In this document: positions 1-8,337 of the stretch, in pieces
How the letters are laid out: the number at the start of each line of letters is the position of its first letter
Numbering within the stretch: the stretch's first letter is position 1
From: Halosimplex aquaticum
GTDB lineage: Archaea; Halobacteriota; Halobacteria; Halobacteriales; Haloarculaceae
Assembly (NCBI RefSeq): GCF_028747785.1
Contig: NZ_CP118158.1
Coordinates: 2,170,001-2,234,000, forward strand
Length of the DNA stretch: 64,000 bases
Reading direction: 5' to 3'
The notes under the pieces: generated by a model
Databases searched by the model: none
Seen by the model: only the letters and a program-made list of their open reading frames with translations
What the model was told of the DNA's origin: nothing
Program-made: the position numbers and the translations under genes

Positions 1-116
1 CCCGTCGCGAGCGCGACGACGAGCGCGACGCCGCCCTCGCTGGACACCGGTAGCCACTCCAGCACGCCCTGCACGAGGCCGACCAGCAGCGCCAGCAGCG
101 TCGCCTGCGTATCCAT
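1..116 (-). CDS. uppP: Undecaprenyl-diphosphatase (UppP/BacA) family, 5' part only
   Basis: Only the first 38 codons lie in the window; the rest is beyond position 1. The N-terminus reads MDTQATLLALLVGLVQG followed by VLEWLPVSSEG, which matches the signature first helix and active-site loop of UppP/BacA (consensus G-x-x-Q-G-x-x-E-x-L-P-x-S-S). The family dephosphorylates polyprenyl diphosphate at the membrane; in archaea the lipid carrier is a dolichol or related polyprenol used in glycosylation. It is transcribed away from the mscS-like gene, across a ~140-bp gap that presumably holds both promoters. Confidence 0.85.
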   Translation of the reverse strand, partial: MDTQATLLALLVGLVQGVLEWLPVSSEGGVALVVALAT

Positions 117-255
117 AGGTGGGAGGGGGACGGTCCGCGGTAAAGGGTATTCGGATCTCGCCGAGCGCGCGTGCGACCAGAATCGCCGACCGCTCGTCGA
201 CCGGTGGACGCGAGTAGACGGCACGTTTATCGTCGCTACTCGGCTACTATACGTA

Positions 256-1365
256 ATGCAAACGGACCTCTCTGCCGAGCTCTGGGCGGCGGTGCTCGCC
301 CTCCCGCGCTGGCAGGGCCTCCTCGTCGTGGTCGGCACGTCGGTGCTCTCTGCGTGGCTCATCCGGGTCGGCGGCGACGTCGCGATCAAGCGGCTCACCC
401 GGCGGATCCCCGGTGACGTGGACGCCGTGATATTCCGCAGCGTCCACCCCGCAGTGTACGTCACGGTGGTCCTCGTCGGGAGCTACCTCGGGATACGGCT
501 CCTCGTCGACGTTCCCGCGTGGATCGACCCCTCGAAAGCGGGGATGCAGACGCTGGTCACCGTCGTCTGGGCGATCCAGCTCGCGCGGATGGGCCGGGGC
601 GTCTCGGCCGAGCTGACCAGCGACGACGCGGTCGGCAACCAGATGGCCCCCATCTTCCAGAACGTCTGGACCGCCTTCCTGCTGGGCGCTTCGGCGTTCC
701 TCGTCCTCTGGTACTGGCGGGTCGACGTCACGCCGCTGCTGGCGTCGGCGGGCGTGCTCGGTATCGTCGTCGGCCTCGCCGCGCGGGACACCATCGCCAA
801 CCTCTTCGGTTCGATCGCGCTGTACGCCGACGAGACCTACAAGGTGGGCGACTTCGTCGTCCTCGAATCCGGCGAGCGCGGCCGCGTCGAGGACATCTCC
901 ATCCGCTCGACCGTCCTGCGGACGCGCGACGACCTGCTCGTGACCGTCCCGAACTCCGTACTCAACACCGCGACGATCACCAACGAGTCTTCCCCCGAGC
1001 GCGAGCGCCGCGTCCGGATCTCCGTCGGGGTCGCCTACGGCAGCGACGCCGACCACGTCGAGGAGACGCTCCGCTCGGTCGCGGCCGCCGAGGACGTGGT
1101 GCTGGACGAGCCCGAACCGCGCGTCCGGTTCCGCGGGTTCGGCGAGTCGGCCCTCGACGTGGAACTGCTCTGCTGGATCCCCGCGCCCGTCCTGCGCGGT
1201 CGCGCGACCCACCGGCTGAACAAGGCCGTCTATCAGGCGTTCCGCGGCGAGGACATCGAGATCCCGTTCCCCCAGCGCGTCGTGACGATGAACAGTGCCG
1301 ATGCGGCCAGCGGACTCCGAACAGGACCTGCGCCGGCCGAAGACAGGCCGGGCACTGTCGATTGA
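256..1365 (+). CDS. MscS-family mechanosensitive channel
   Basis: A 369-aa membrane protein. Hydrophobic helices lie at about residues 20-40, 65-85, 95-110, 130-150 and 155-175. The last one runs into the MscS signature region (GIVVGLAARDTIANLFGS), then a beta domain (YKVGDFVVLESGERGRVEDI, VPNSVL) and a C-terminal alpha/beta domain. This is the pore helix plus vestibule of MscS channels, which release solutes on hypo-osmotic shock, a plausible need for a halophile. The last ~25 residues are polar and not family-specific. The ATG is chosen because it directly precedes the first hydrophobic segment. It stands alone, divergent from uppP. Confidence 0.9.
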   Translation: MQTDLSAELWAAVLALPRWQGLLVVVGTSVLSAWLIRVGGDVAIKRLTRRIPGDVDAVIFRSVHPAVYVTVVLVGSYLGIRLLVDVPAWIDPSKAGMQTLVTVVWAIQLARMGRGVSAELTSDDAVGNQMAPIFQNVWTAFLLGASAFLVLWYWRVDVTPLLASAGVLGIVVGLAARDTIANLFGSIALYADETYKVGDFVVLESGERGRVEDISIRSTVLRTRDDLLVTVPNSVLNTATITNESSPERERRVRISVGVAYGSDADHVEETLRSVAAAEDVVLDEPEPRVRFRGFGESALDVELLCWIPAPVLRGRATHRLNKAVYQAFRGEDIEIPFPQRVVTMNSADAASGLRTGPAPAEDRPGTVD

Positions 1366-1409
1366 CTCCCGGCTGTTCCGAATGACAACCGACCGGAACC
1401 CCTATGAGT

Positions 1410-1429
1410 ATGAATACGATATGAATACG
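1410..1429 (+). promoter_or_regulatory. Direct repeat in the MazEF-like promoter, possible autoregulatory operator
   Basis: ATGAATACG occurs at 1410-1418 and again at 1421-1429, an 11-bp period (about one helical turn), with the related ATGAGTA just before at 1404. The repeats end one base before the antitoxin ATG. MazE/AbrB-type antitoxins commonly bind their own promoters, so an operator is a reasonable inference, but nothing here proves binding. Confidence 0.35.
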
Positions 1430-1430
1430 C

Positions 1431-1697
1431 ATGTCGAGTGGCGAACACCGGACAGTCGGTGAGCGCGGTCAGGTCACCCTCCCGAAGGACATCAGGGAAC
1501 GGTTGGGTATCGAGGGCGGCGACAAAGTGATCGTCGAAGAAGACGACGGCCGCGTCGTCATCGAGAAGCCGGTCACCCGTGCAGAACTCGCGGAGGGGTA
1601 TCGGGCGAGTGCCGAACGCGCCCGTGACGTCGCCGATGAGATGGCACACGTCTCCCGGGAGGCCGACGACTACCTCGGTGACGCACCCGACTGGTAG
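1431..1697 (+). CDS. AbrB/MazE-type antitoxin
   Basis: An 88-aa protein. The N-terminal ~45 residues form a SpoVT/AbrB swapped-hairpin DNA-binding domain (GERGQVTLPKDIRERLGI, then GDKVIVEEDDGRVVIEKP). The acidic, probably flexible tail (residues 50-88) is where such antitoxins usually bind their toxin. The TAG stop at 1695-1697 is followed at once by the ATG of the PemK/MazF-like gene, so the two are almost certainly co-transcribed. Local base composition looks less GC-rich than the flanking mscS and pus10 genes, which suggests acquisition. Confidence 0.88.
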   Translation: MSSGEHRTVGERGQVTLPKDIRERLGIEGGDKVIVEEDDGRVVIEKPVTRAELAEGYRASAERARDVADEMAHVSREADDYLGDAPDW

Positions 1698-2060
1698 ATG
1701 TCGGGGCTACACGTTCGTCGTGGAGACATCGCAATTGTCGAACTCGATCCAACGCGAGGATCCGAACAGCGGGGGACGCGTCCGTGCCTCGTGGTGCAAA
1801 ACGACGTGGGGAACGAAAATGCGCCGACGACGATCGTCGCTCCGTTCACCACGTCGTACGGCAACCAGCGCTATCCGTTCGAAGTACTCGTGTCCGCAGA
1901 CGAGTGCGCGCTCCGCGAAGACTCGGTCGTTCTTTGCAGCCAACTTCGAACTGTCTCCATCGATGAGCGGATCACCGAGGTGATCGGTTCGATACCGGAC
2001 GAGCGCCTCGCCGAGGTCGGCACCGCGCTCGAATACAGCCTCGGACTTCGGGAAGTCTGA
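1698..2060 (+). CDS. PemK/MazF-like endoribonuclease toxin
   Basis: A 120-aa protein with the features of MazF/PemK ribosome-independent mRNA interferases: N-terminal RRGDIAIVELDPTRGSEQRGTRPCLVVQND, a central APFTT strand and a late LCSQLRTVSIDERI segment. The R-G-D, P-x-x-G-x-E-x-x-x-R-P and L-x-Q-x-R-T-x-x motifs are all present, so an active enzyme is expected. It starts on the base after the antitoxin stop, the usual antitoxin-then-toxin order. Expected role is growth arrest under stress or plasmid/island maintenance. The cleavage sequence cannot be predicted. Confidence 0.88.
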   Translation: MSGLHVRRGDIAIVELDPTRGSEQRGTRPCLVVQNDVGNENAPTTIVAPFTTSYGNQRYPFEVLVSADECALREDSVVLCSQLRTVSIDERITEVIGSIPDERLAEVGTALEYSLGLREV

Positions 2061-2112
2061 CCGCGGCGACGCTTCGAAAGGGAATTACGGCCCCGTCGCC
2101 CACTGATTGCCA

Positions 2113-3495
2113 ATGACTGACGACGTCCTCGATCTGGCCCGGCGGGCCGTCGAGACCGGGCCGCTCTGTGACCCCTGTCTCGGCCGACTCGTCGCCGAGC
2201 GGAGCTTCGGCCTCACCAACCGCGAGCGCGGCCGGAGCCTCCGGGTCGCCGTCGCCCTCGCCGACGACCGCCCCGTCGCCGATCTGGCCCCGGACGAGCC
2301 GTGCTGGGTCTGCGAGGGCGAGTCGACCGAGGAGCGCGTCCAGGAGTGGGCCGAACGGGCCGCCTACGCCGTCCGCGACTACGACTTCGAGACCTTCCAG
2401 GTCGGGACGCGCGTCCCGCCGCTGTTCGAGGAGAACGACGCGCTCCTGCGCGAGGACCTCGGGCTCGACGACGACGCCGGCGAGGCGCTCAAGACCGAAC
2501 TCAACCGGGAAGTGGGCAAGCGCTTCGGCCGCGAGACCGACACCGAGGTGGAGTTCCAGCGCCCGGACGTGCAGGTCACGCTGAACCTCGGCGACGACAC
2601 CGTCGACGCGCAGGTCAACTCCGCGTTCGTCTACGGCCGCTACCGCAAACTCGAACGGGACATCCCGCAGACGAAGTGGCCCTGTTCGGACTGCAACGGC
2701 ACCGGCCTAAATCGGGGTGAGATCTGCGAGGGCTGCGACGGCTCCGGCTACCGCTACGACGAGAGCGTCGAGCAACTCACCGCACCGGTCGTCGAGGAGG
2801 CGATGGACGGCGAGTCGGCGACCTTCCACGGCGCCGGCCGCGAGGACGTCGACGCGCTGATGCTGGAGGGCGGGCGCCCGTTCGTCATCGAGATCGAGGA
2901 GCCCCGCGAGCGGACGGTCGACGCCGCGGCGCTCCAGCCGGAGGTCAACGACTTCGCCGACGGCAAGGTCGAGGTGCTCGACCTCCGGCAGGCGACCTAC
3001 GAGATGGTCGAGCGCGTCAAGGAACTCGACGCGAGCAAGACCTACCGGATGGACGTCGAGTTCGAAGGCGACGTGGACGCCGAAGCGTTCGACGCGGCGC
3101 TGGACGAACTGGAGGGCGCGACCGTCGAACAGCGGACGCCCCAGCGCGTCGACCACCGGCGCGCCGACATCGAACGGACCCGCGACGTCTACGAGATCGA
3201 CGGCGAACTGGCCGACGAGCGCCACGCGACGGTCGAACTCCACGGCGAGGGCGGCCTCTACGTGAAGGAACTCGTCTCCAGCGACGACGGGCGGACGGAG
3301 CCGAGCCTGGCCGGCCTGCTCGGCGTCGACGCGGAAGTGACGGCGCTGGACGTGCTCGACGTCCAGGGAGAGGACGAACCGTTCGCCAAGCCGGAGTTCT
3401 TCCGGGACGAGGGCGCCGATGCGGACGAGAACGAAGCCGAAGCGAGCGAGCGCGCCGAAGCGGACGAGGATGCCGACACCGACGACGCCAAGTGA
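2113..3495 (+). CDS. pus10: tRNA pseudouridine synthase Pus10 (Psi54/Psi55)
   Basis: Archaeal Pus10 makes pseudouridine 55 (and in some species 54) in the tRNA T-loop. The 460-aa protein has two N-terminal Cys pairs (CDPCLGR near 19, CWVCEGE near 65), as in the THUMP-containing region. A second Cys cluster at about 195-215 (CSDCNGTG, CEGCDGSG) lies inside the catalytic domain. The predicted catalytic Asp sits in GAGREDVDALML, followed by GGRPFVIEI. The C-terminal ~30 residues are Glu/Asp/Ala-rich and probably disordered. A TTG lies in frame two codons earlier (2107); the ATG at 2113 is preferred. Confidence 0.93.
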   Translation: MTDDVLDLARRAVETGPLCDPCLGRLVAERSFGLTNRERGRSLRVAVALADDRPVADLAPDEPCWVCEGESTEERVQEWAERAAYAVRDYDFETFQVGTRVPPLFEENDALLREDLGLDDDAGEALKTELNREVGKRFGRETDTEVEFQRPDVQVTLNLGDDTVDAQVNSAFVYGRYRKLERDIPQTKWPCSDCNGTGLNRGEICEGCDGSGYRYDESVEQLTAPVVEEAMDGESATFHGAGREDVDALMLEGGRPFVIEIEEPRERTVDAAALQPEVNDFADGKVEVLDLRQATYEMVERVKELDASKTYRMDVEFEGDVDAEAFDAALDELEGATVEQRTPQRVDHRRADIERTRDVYEIDGELADERHATVELHGEGGLYVKELVSSDDGRTEPSLAGLLGVDAEVTALDVLDVQGEDEPFAKPEFFRDEGADADENEAEASERAEADEDADTDDAK

Positions 3496-3518
3496 GCCGG
3501 ATCCGAGTGTGAACGCGA

Positions 3519-4532
3519 ATGAAGCTCTCGGAGTACACCTCGGTCTCGCTCCACAACGTCGCGGAGACGGTGCCCGCCGAGTGGGCGGCTGACGGCGACC
3601 GACTGCATCGGCTCCCCGCCGACGTGGCCTCGCAGTTGAACGAGATGGCCGACGACCGCGTTCGCCACGCCACGGGAAGCGAACTCCGGTTCGTCCCCGA
3701 GACCGACGACGCCGAGATCGAAGTCACGCTCTCGGCCGAGGGACCGGGCCAGGTCCGCGTGTTCTGGGGCGGGTTCCAGCCGTGGAAACCGACGGACATC
3801 GGGCCGGAGCCGACGACGCTCACGCTCTCGGTGCCCGAGCGTCTCCGGAAGCTCGAAACGGGGGTCGACAACCGATTCGACCCGCGCGTCTGCCGCTTCC
3901 TGTTCGAGCGCACGCCGGCGGTCGCCGTCCACGACGTGACCGGCGACTGCCGCCCGCCCGATCCCGCGGAACTGCCCGACACACGATATCTCGCGTACGG
4001 CACGTCGATCACCGAGGGCGCCGCCTCGTCGGCGACCCACCTGAACTACGTCTCGCGGACGGCCCGCGCGCTGGAGTGGGACGCGCTGAACTTCGGCTGT
4101 TCCGGGTCGGCCTACGCAGACCTGCCGATGGCGGAGTACATCGCCGAGCGCGACGACTGGGACGTGGCCACGCTCGCGCTGTCGATCAACATGGCCAACC
4201 AGGACTTCTCCGTCGCGACGTTCGAGGAGCGAGCGGAGGCGTTCGTCCGGACCGTCGCCGACGCCCACCCGGACAAACCGATCGCCTGCATCACGCTGTT
4301 CCCGTTCTACCCGGACGTGATCGAGGGCGGCGACGCCGAACGCGCCGAGGCGTTCCGCGCGGCGGTCCGGGAGATCGTCGCCGAGACCGACCACCCGGAT
4401 CTCTTCGTGATCGAGGGCACGGACCTGACCGACGTTTCGGGCTACTCCGCGGACGTCCTCCACCCGGGCGACGCCGGCATGGAAGACATCGGGCGCAACC
4501 TCGCCCGACGCCTCGACGAGCGGATCGAGTGA
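3519..4532 (+). CDS. SGNH/GDSL-family hydrolase
   Basis: A 337-aa protein. The first ~135 residues form a beta-rich domain, and the C-terminal ~200 residues carry all four SGNH blocks: Ser in YGTSITEG (~165), Gly in FGCSGSAY (~193), Asn in LSINMAN (~225) and the Asp/His pair in ADVLHPGDAG (~318). These enzymes hydrolyse esters of lipids, sugars or acylated polymers; the substrate cannot be read here. No signal peptide is evident, so a cytoplasmic location is likely. It lies 23 nt after pus10 on the same strand and may share its transcript. Confidence 0.82.
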   Translation: MKLSEYTSVSLHNVAETVPAEWAADGDRLHRLPADVASQLNEMADDRVRHATGSELRFVPETDDAEIEVTLSAEGPGQVRVFWGGFQPWKPTDIGPEPTTLTLSVPERLRKLETGVDNRFDPRVCRFLFERTPAVAVHDVTGDCRPPDPAELPDTRYLAYGTSITEGAASSATHLNYVSRTARALEWDALNFGCSGSAYADLPMAEYIAERDDWDVATLALSINMANQDFSVATFEERAEAFVRTVADAHPDKPIACITLFPFYPDVIEGGDAERAEAFRAAVREIVAETDHPDLFVIEGTDLTDVSGYSADVLHPGDAGMEDIGRNLARRLDERIE

Positions 4533-4707
4533 CGGCACCGGCCGACTGCGACGGCAATCGGACCGCGCGCGACGGGCGGCCGCCCGCGTTTCCGTCGCTG
4601 TGTCGCAGCCGTCACTGCCGCACGGCCGATCCGACGCCCGAAAACGGCCACCAGCGGCCCGGAGACGACAGACGCGCGTCAGACGAACGGCGTCTCGACC
4701 GCGACAG

Positions 4708-4715
4708 CTTAAATA
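4708..4715 (+). promoter_or_regulatory. TATA-like box of rnhB
   Basis: CTTAAATA stands in otherwise GC-rich DNA with its end 22 nt before the rnhB ATG at 4738. In haloarchaea transcription starts about 25 nt downstream of the box, so this predicts a leaderless mRNA and supports the ATG at 4738 over longer upstream extensions. Confidence 0.6.
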
Positions 4716-4737
4716 CCAGCAGGCACAAGGCGCCGCC

Positions 4738-5496
4738 ATGCACGAGTTCGGCGTCGACGAGGCCGGCAAGGGGCCGGTGTTGGGTTCGATGTTCGCGGCG
4801 GCGGTCGCCGTCGACCCCGCCGACCTCCCCGACGACGTCGGCGACTCGAAGGGGATCGCCCCCCAGCGCCGCGAGGAACTCGCCGCGACCATCCGCGAGG
4901 TCGGCGTCGTCGGCGTCGCCGAGATCCCCGTCGAGCGCATCGACGACGAAGCGACGGACATGAACTCGCTGACCGTCGCCGCCCACGCCGAGGCCATCGA
5001 GGCGCTCGTCGACGCGGCCGGCGAGTCTCCGGATCCCGACGACCCCCACTCGGGTTACGTCGACGCCGGCGACACCAACGCCGTCCGCTTCGAGCGCCGG
5101 GTCGAGGACGGCGCCGACCCGGCGGTCGACCTGCGGGCCGAACACGGCGCCGACGAGACGTATCCGGTCGTCGGCGCCGCGAGCATCGTCGCCAAGGTGG
5201 CCCGCGACGCCCACGTCGACGCCATCGCCGACGAGTTCGGCGCCGTCGGCAGCGGCTACCCCGGCGACGGGACGACCCGCGAGTTCCTCGAATCCTACGT
5301 CGCCGAGCACGACGACCTCCCGCCGTGTGCCCGCGAGTCCTGGAAGACCAGCCAGGACGTACTCGCGGCCGCCTCCCAGGCCTCCCTCGGCGAGTTCCAG
5401 CCCGACGGCGGCCGAGTCGGCGACGACGCCAGCGGCGAGACGGAAGTCCGCTCCGACGGCGGCAGCCACGAACGGACGACCCTCGACGACTTCTAA
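4738..5496 (+). CDS. rnhB: Ribonuclease HII
   Basis: RNase HII cleaves the RNA strand of RNA-DNA hybrids and starts removal of ribonucleotides misincorporated in DNA. The 252-aa protein begins with GVDEAGKGPVLGSM (catalytic Asp-Glu pair), has GDSKGIA, the third acidic position in YVDAGDTN and the basic signature GAASIVAKVARD. The core ends near residue 210 at SWKTSQ; the last ~40 residues are Gly/Asp/Ser-rich and variable. A repeat element (R1) begins two bases after the stop. Confidence 0.95.
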   Translation: MHEFGVDEAGKGPVLGSMFAAAVAVDPADLPDDVGDSKGIAPQRREELAATIREVGVVGVAEIPVERIDDEATDMNSLTVAAHAEAIEALVDAAGESPDPDDPHSGYVDAGDTNAVRFERRVEDGADPAVDLRAEHGADETYPVVGAASIVAKVARDAHVDAIADEFGAVGSGYPGDGTTREFLESYVAEHDDLPPCARESWKTSQDVLAAASQASLGEFQPDGGRVGDDASGETEVRSDGGSHERTTLDDF

Positions 5497-5497
5497 G

Positions 5498-5641
5498 CCC
5501 ATCTTTTTCGCCGGGGGTTTCCTCGCTCGCTCCGCTCGCTCACGGGTCGCTCCGCTTCCCGTTCGCATCGAGGCTCTCACTCCGTTCGAGCCTCGCACTC
5601 CCTGCGGGAACCCCCCGACCAAAAACATGGGTGAAAAAGCC
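5498..5641 (+). repeat. Dispersed repeat module R, copy R1 (long-arm variant)
   Basis: It begins CCCATCTTTTTCG right after rnhB and ends with ACATGGGTGAAAAAGC. Between them lie GGGGG...CCCCC inverted arms enclosing a palindromic CGCTCGCTCCGCTCGCTC-type stretch and a GAGGCTC/GAGCCTC hairpin, nearly the same interior as copy R6. Traces of module E follow at about 5688-5735 (GAGTACCGCGAACGGCCGCAGG, CGCTCTGACG), eroded compared with the other copies. The position suits a terminator (T-run after a GC-rich stem on either strand) or an insertion at a gene end. The rest of the 408-bp gap to 5904 shows no gene, only a probable promoter near 5870. Confidence 0.8.
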
Positions 5642-5904
5642 GGACGCGGCGGTCGCTTCGCTCCCTTGCGTCCGGTACCGACCGGAATGAGTACCGCGAA
5701 CGGCCGCAGGCTCGCCAGGGTCACGCTCTGACGAACCTCGCCTCGCATCGTCCTCGTGAGCGAGGTGGTTCGAGACGGCGAAGACGTCTCGTCATGCCAA
5801 AAATATCCGATTTTTGAGCAACTCGGAAGAGCGCGCTCTTCGGGCGCTCGGCGGATGCTCGCTACAGCGAAGTCGTTTACCGGCGCGCAATCTTTCTTCG
5901 GCCT

Positions 5905-6228
5905 ATGACGGCTTTCGACCCGGAGAAGTTCGAGGACAAGTACGTCCACTACATGGACGAACTCCAGACGGCGTACAAGAACGCCTACCAGCACTTCCAC
6001 GGCCGGTACGATTCGACGCTGCTCAAGGCGATCGACCGCCAGGTGCTCGACGGGAGCGAACCGTTCTACGAGGGGGACGGCGAGTTCCGGGTCGAACTCC
6101 CCGAGAACCCGCGTGAGCGTGCAGGGGACGTCCCGGTCGACGACGAGACGTTCGACGCGGTTCTCCAGGAGTTCGCCGACCGGATCGAACTCGAACTGCG
6201 GCGCGTCTTCGAGTTCGACTCCGAGTAA
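5905..6228 (+). CDS. Conserved haloarchaeal protein, probably DUF5783
   Basis: A 107-aa acidic, soluble protein beginning MTAFDPEKFEDKYVHYMDELQ and ending ELRRVFEFDSE. Its aromatic-rich N-terminal helix (KYVHYMDELQTAYKNAYQHFHG) is the most distinctive part. No catalytic motif, signal or membrane segment is visible. The start is the first ATG after a long non-coding repeat tract. It converges with the CutA-like gene. I recall this family as haloarchaeal only; no function is known to me. Confidence 0.7.
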   Translation: MTAFDPEKFEDKYVHYMDELQTAYKNAYQHFHGRYDSTLLKAIDRQVLDGSEPFYEGDGEFRVELPENPRERAGDVPVDDETFDAVLQEFADRIELELRRVFEFDSE

Positions 6229-6252
6229 ACAGGTCGAGATCGGGGTCGTTCG

Positions 6253-6561
6253 TCACCTGGTCTGGTCGTCGATCCACGCCAAAAACTCGTCTCTCGCATC
6301 GATCTCGGTGTACGTGACGCCGGGCAACTCGTCGGGGTGGCCCTCGTCGACGAGGTCGTACAACAGTTCCAGCTGCTCCGAGGTCGTGAAGGCCGTGATC
6401 GTCCAGTACCGTCGCTCGTTCACCTCGCCGTCCCACCAGTAATGGCTCGTGCCCGCGGACATCCGCGTCCCCGCGGCGATCCGCTCTTCGACGAGCGCCC
6501 GAGATAGTTGGTGTGCGGCTGTCTCGTCCGGGACGCCGATCCGAACGGCGAGATAAGACAT
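6253..6561 (-). CDS. cutA: CutA1-like divalent cation tolerance protein
   Basis: A 102-aa ferredoxin-like-fold protein resembling CutA1: ALVEERIAAGTRM (helix 1), YWWDGEVNERRYWTITAFTT (beta hairpin), LVDEGHPDELPGVTYTEI (conserved H-P-x-E-x-P) and a C-terminal FLAWID. CutA1 forms trimers linked to copper tolerance and signalling, though its molecular role is unclear. The Cys usual in the hairpin region is Thr/Ser here, so direct metal binding is uncertain. Confidence 0.78.
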   Translation of the reverse strand: MSYLAVRIGVPDETAAHQLSRALVEERIAAGTRMSAGTSHYWWDGEVNERRYWTITAFTTSEQLELLYDLVDEGHPDELPGVTYTEIDARDEFLAWIDDQTR

Positions 6562-6741
6562 GGGCTCTCAGTCGTCTCCGCGGGGAAAATACCTGGCGGC
6601 ACGTGTCTCGTCGGCCCGACCGCATCGGCCGTGGTGGCGAGTGCGGTTCCTCGACCGGCTCGAACAGCGACTTCCTCCGCGTTCGAGAACCTATCGGAGA
6701 AGCGAGAGCGGGAATCGACGGTGAAAACGGGAGCCGGGTCG

Positions 6742-8337
6742 TCAGTCGCGCTGCTGTTCGCTGAGCATCAGGTTCCGCAGCACGTCACCGTAGGCCGGGC
6801 GGGTGACGAGCACCCCGATGAGGACGCCGACGATGGTGACGATGGCGAAGCCCTGCAGGTCCCCCAGCGAGAGGAACGCGAGCGGGCTCATCGCGATGAT
6901 CGTCGTCACCGCGGCGGCGCCGATGACCCAGAACGCCTTGCGGAAGCGGTTCTGGAACACCCTGCCGGTCGCGATGTCACCCTCGTTGAGGATCTCGTCG
7001 GCGATGATCAGCAGGTCGTCCACCCCGGTCCCGATGACGGCGATGAACCCGGCGATGTACGAGAGGTTCAGCGGCAGGCCGATGGCCGCGGCGAACCCGA
7101 GCAGCAGGTACACCTCCGCGGCGGCGGTCAGGAGCATCGGCGCGGCGACCCGCGGGTTCTTGTAGCGCAGGAACACCATCCCGCTGACCGCGAGCCACGC
7201 GATGAGACCGGTCAGCAGCGCCCGCGACTTGAAGCGGTCGCCGAGGCTCTGCTGGAGGAAGAGGACGGTCCCCTCGTCGACGGCGAGCGCCGTCGGGAGC
7301 GCGCCGGCGCGCAGGTTGACCTGCAGGCGCTGGGCCTCGTCGGTCGAGGAGGTCATCATCCGGAAGCTCGGCGCCTTCTGGAACTCGCCCGACTCGATGG
7401 ACTCCGCGAGACTCGGATCGAGCGACGCCCCGTAGACGACGTCTCCGTCGACGACCGTGTACAGACAGTACCCCGGATCTTCGGGGTTCTGCTTGTACCT
7501 GCAGCGCTGACTCTGGGTCGCCTCGCTGGAGGTGAAACCCAGATTGACGAGTTGCTCGGAGTAGTTCTCGGCCACCTGGTCGGTCAGGGTGATGGGAACG
7601 AACGGCTGACCGTTCTCGGAGACCTCGGCGACGCCGATCTGCGAGCTCTCGAGCTGGCGATTCGTCAGGACCGTCTGGTTGCGGTAGACGGTGCCGTTGT
7701 CGGTCTGGACGGGACGACTGGCAACGATGCTGACCTCGCCCTCGCTGCCGATGAGGTTCAGCACCTGCGTCGTGTTGGCGTTGGGTACGTCGACGACGAC
7801 GTAGTGTTCGCCGGTCGCGGACCGCTGTTGGGCTACCTGCCCGCCGCTGAGCCCGCCGCGGTTGATCTTCGCCTGGATCGTCTCGACTGTCTGCTGGCGC
7901 GTCTCCGCGGTGACGCCCCGTCGTATCGTCGCCTCGTCCGCGTTGAGCCCCGCGGCGTCCAGGGCGGCGCGGAACCGCTCGGTGCTGACGTTTCGCTGGA
8001 GCACCTCGACGGCGTCGCCGTTGCCCGTGTTCAGTTGGACGTTCACGTCGCCGGCGCTCGCGTTCATCTGTCTCGCGACCGTCTGGCGGACGCTCGCCCG
8101 GTTGTCCGGGTTGATATCGAGATTCTCGGCCGTCGTGCCGACCAGCGGAGCGCGGATGCGCGTCCCGCCGGCGAGTTGCAGACCGTACTGGAGGTTCGTC
8201 GGGTCGGTCGACGCGCCGATCGAGGAACTGTTGTTCGCCCCCGCGGCCGGGTCGGCGGCGGGCGCGAACAGCGCCGCCGTCGACGCGAGGACGAACACGA
8301 CGAGCATGACGATCCGCCAGTTCTCGCGCAGGTTCAT
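6742..8337 (-). CDS. secD: Protein-export membrane protein SecD
   Basis: SecD works with SecF and the Sec translocon to promote late steps of export. The 531-aa protein has a first membrane helix (residues 9-27), the D1 motif LQLAGGTRIRAPL (~55-67), a large extracytoplasmic domain (~70-340), and five C-terminal membrane helices with the conserved GTGVDDLLIIADEI loop. Length and order match archaeal SecD. Its ATG overlaps the secF TGA (ATGA at 8334-8337), so the two genes are translationally coupled, with secF first. Confidence 0.95.
   Translation of the reverse strand: MNLRENWRIVMLVVFVLASTAALFAPAADPAAGANNSSSIGASTDPTNLQYGLQLAGGTRIRAPLVGTTAENLDINPDNRASVRQTVARQMNASAGDVNVQLNTGNGDAVEVLQRNVSTERFRAALDAAGLNADEATIRRGVTAETRQQTVETIQAKINRGGLSGGQVAQQRSATGEHYVVVDVPNANTTQVLNLIGSEGEVSIVASRPVQTDNGTVYRNQTVLTNRQLESSQIGVAEVSENGQPFVPITLTDQVAENYSEQLVNLGFTSSEATQSQRCRYKQNPEDPGYCLYTVVDGDVVYGASLDPSLAESIESGEFQKAPSFRMMTSSTDEAQRLQVNLRAGALPTALAVDEGTVLFLQQSLGDRFKSRALLTGLIAWLAVSGMVFLRYKNPRVAAPMLLTAAAEVYLLLGFAAAIGLPLNLSYIAGFIAVIGTGVDDLLIIADEILNEGDIATGRVFQNRFRKAFWVIGAAAVTTIIAMSPLAFLSLGDLQGFAIVTIVGVLIGVLVTRPAYGDVLRNLMLSEQQRD

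Noticed and set aside
3258..4997. Long open reading frame on the minus strand opposite pus10, the SGNH gene and rnhB.
   Set aside because: It runs antisense to three clear genes and has an Arg/Ser/Pro-rich composition typical of high-GC shadow frames.
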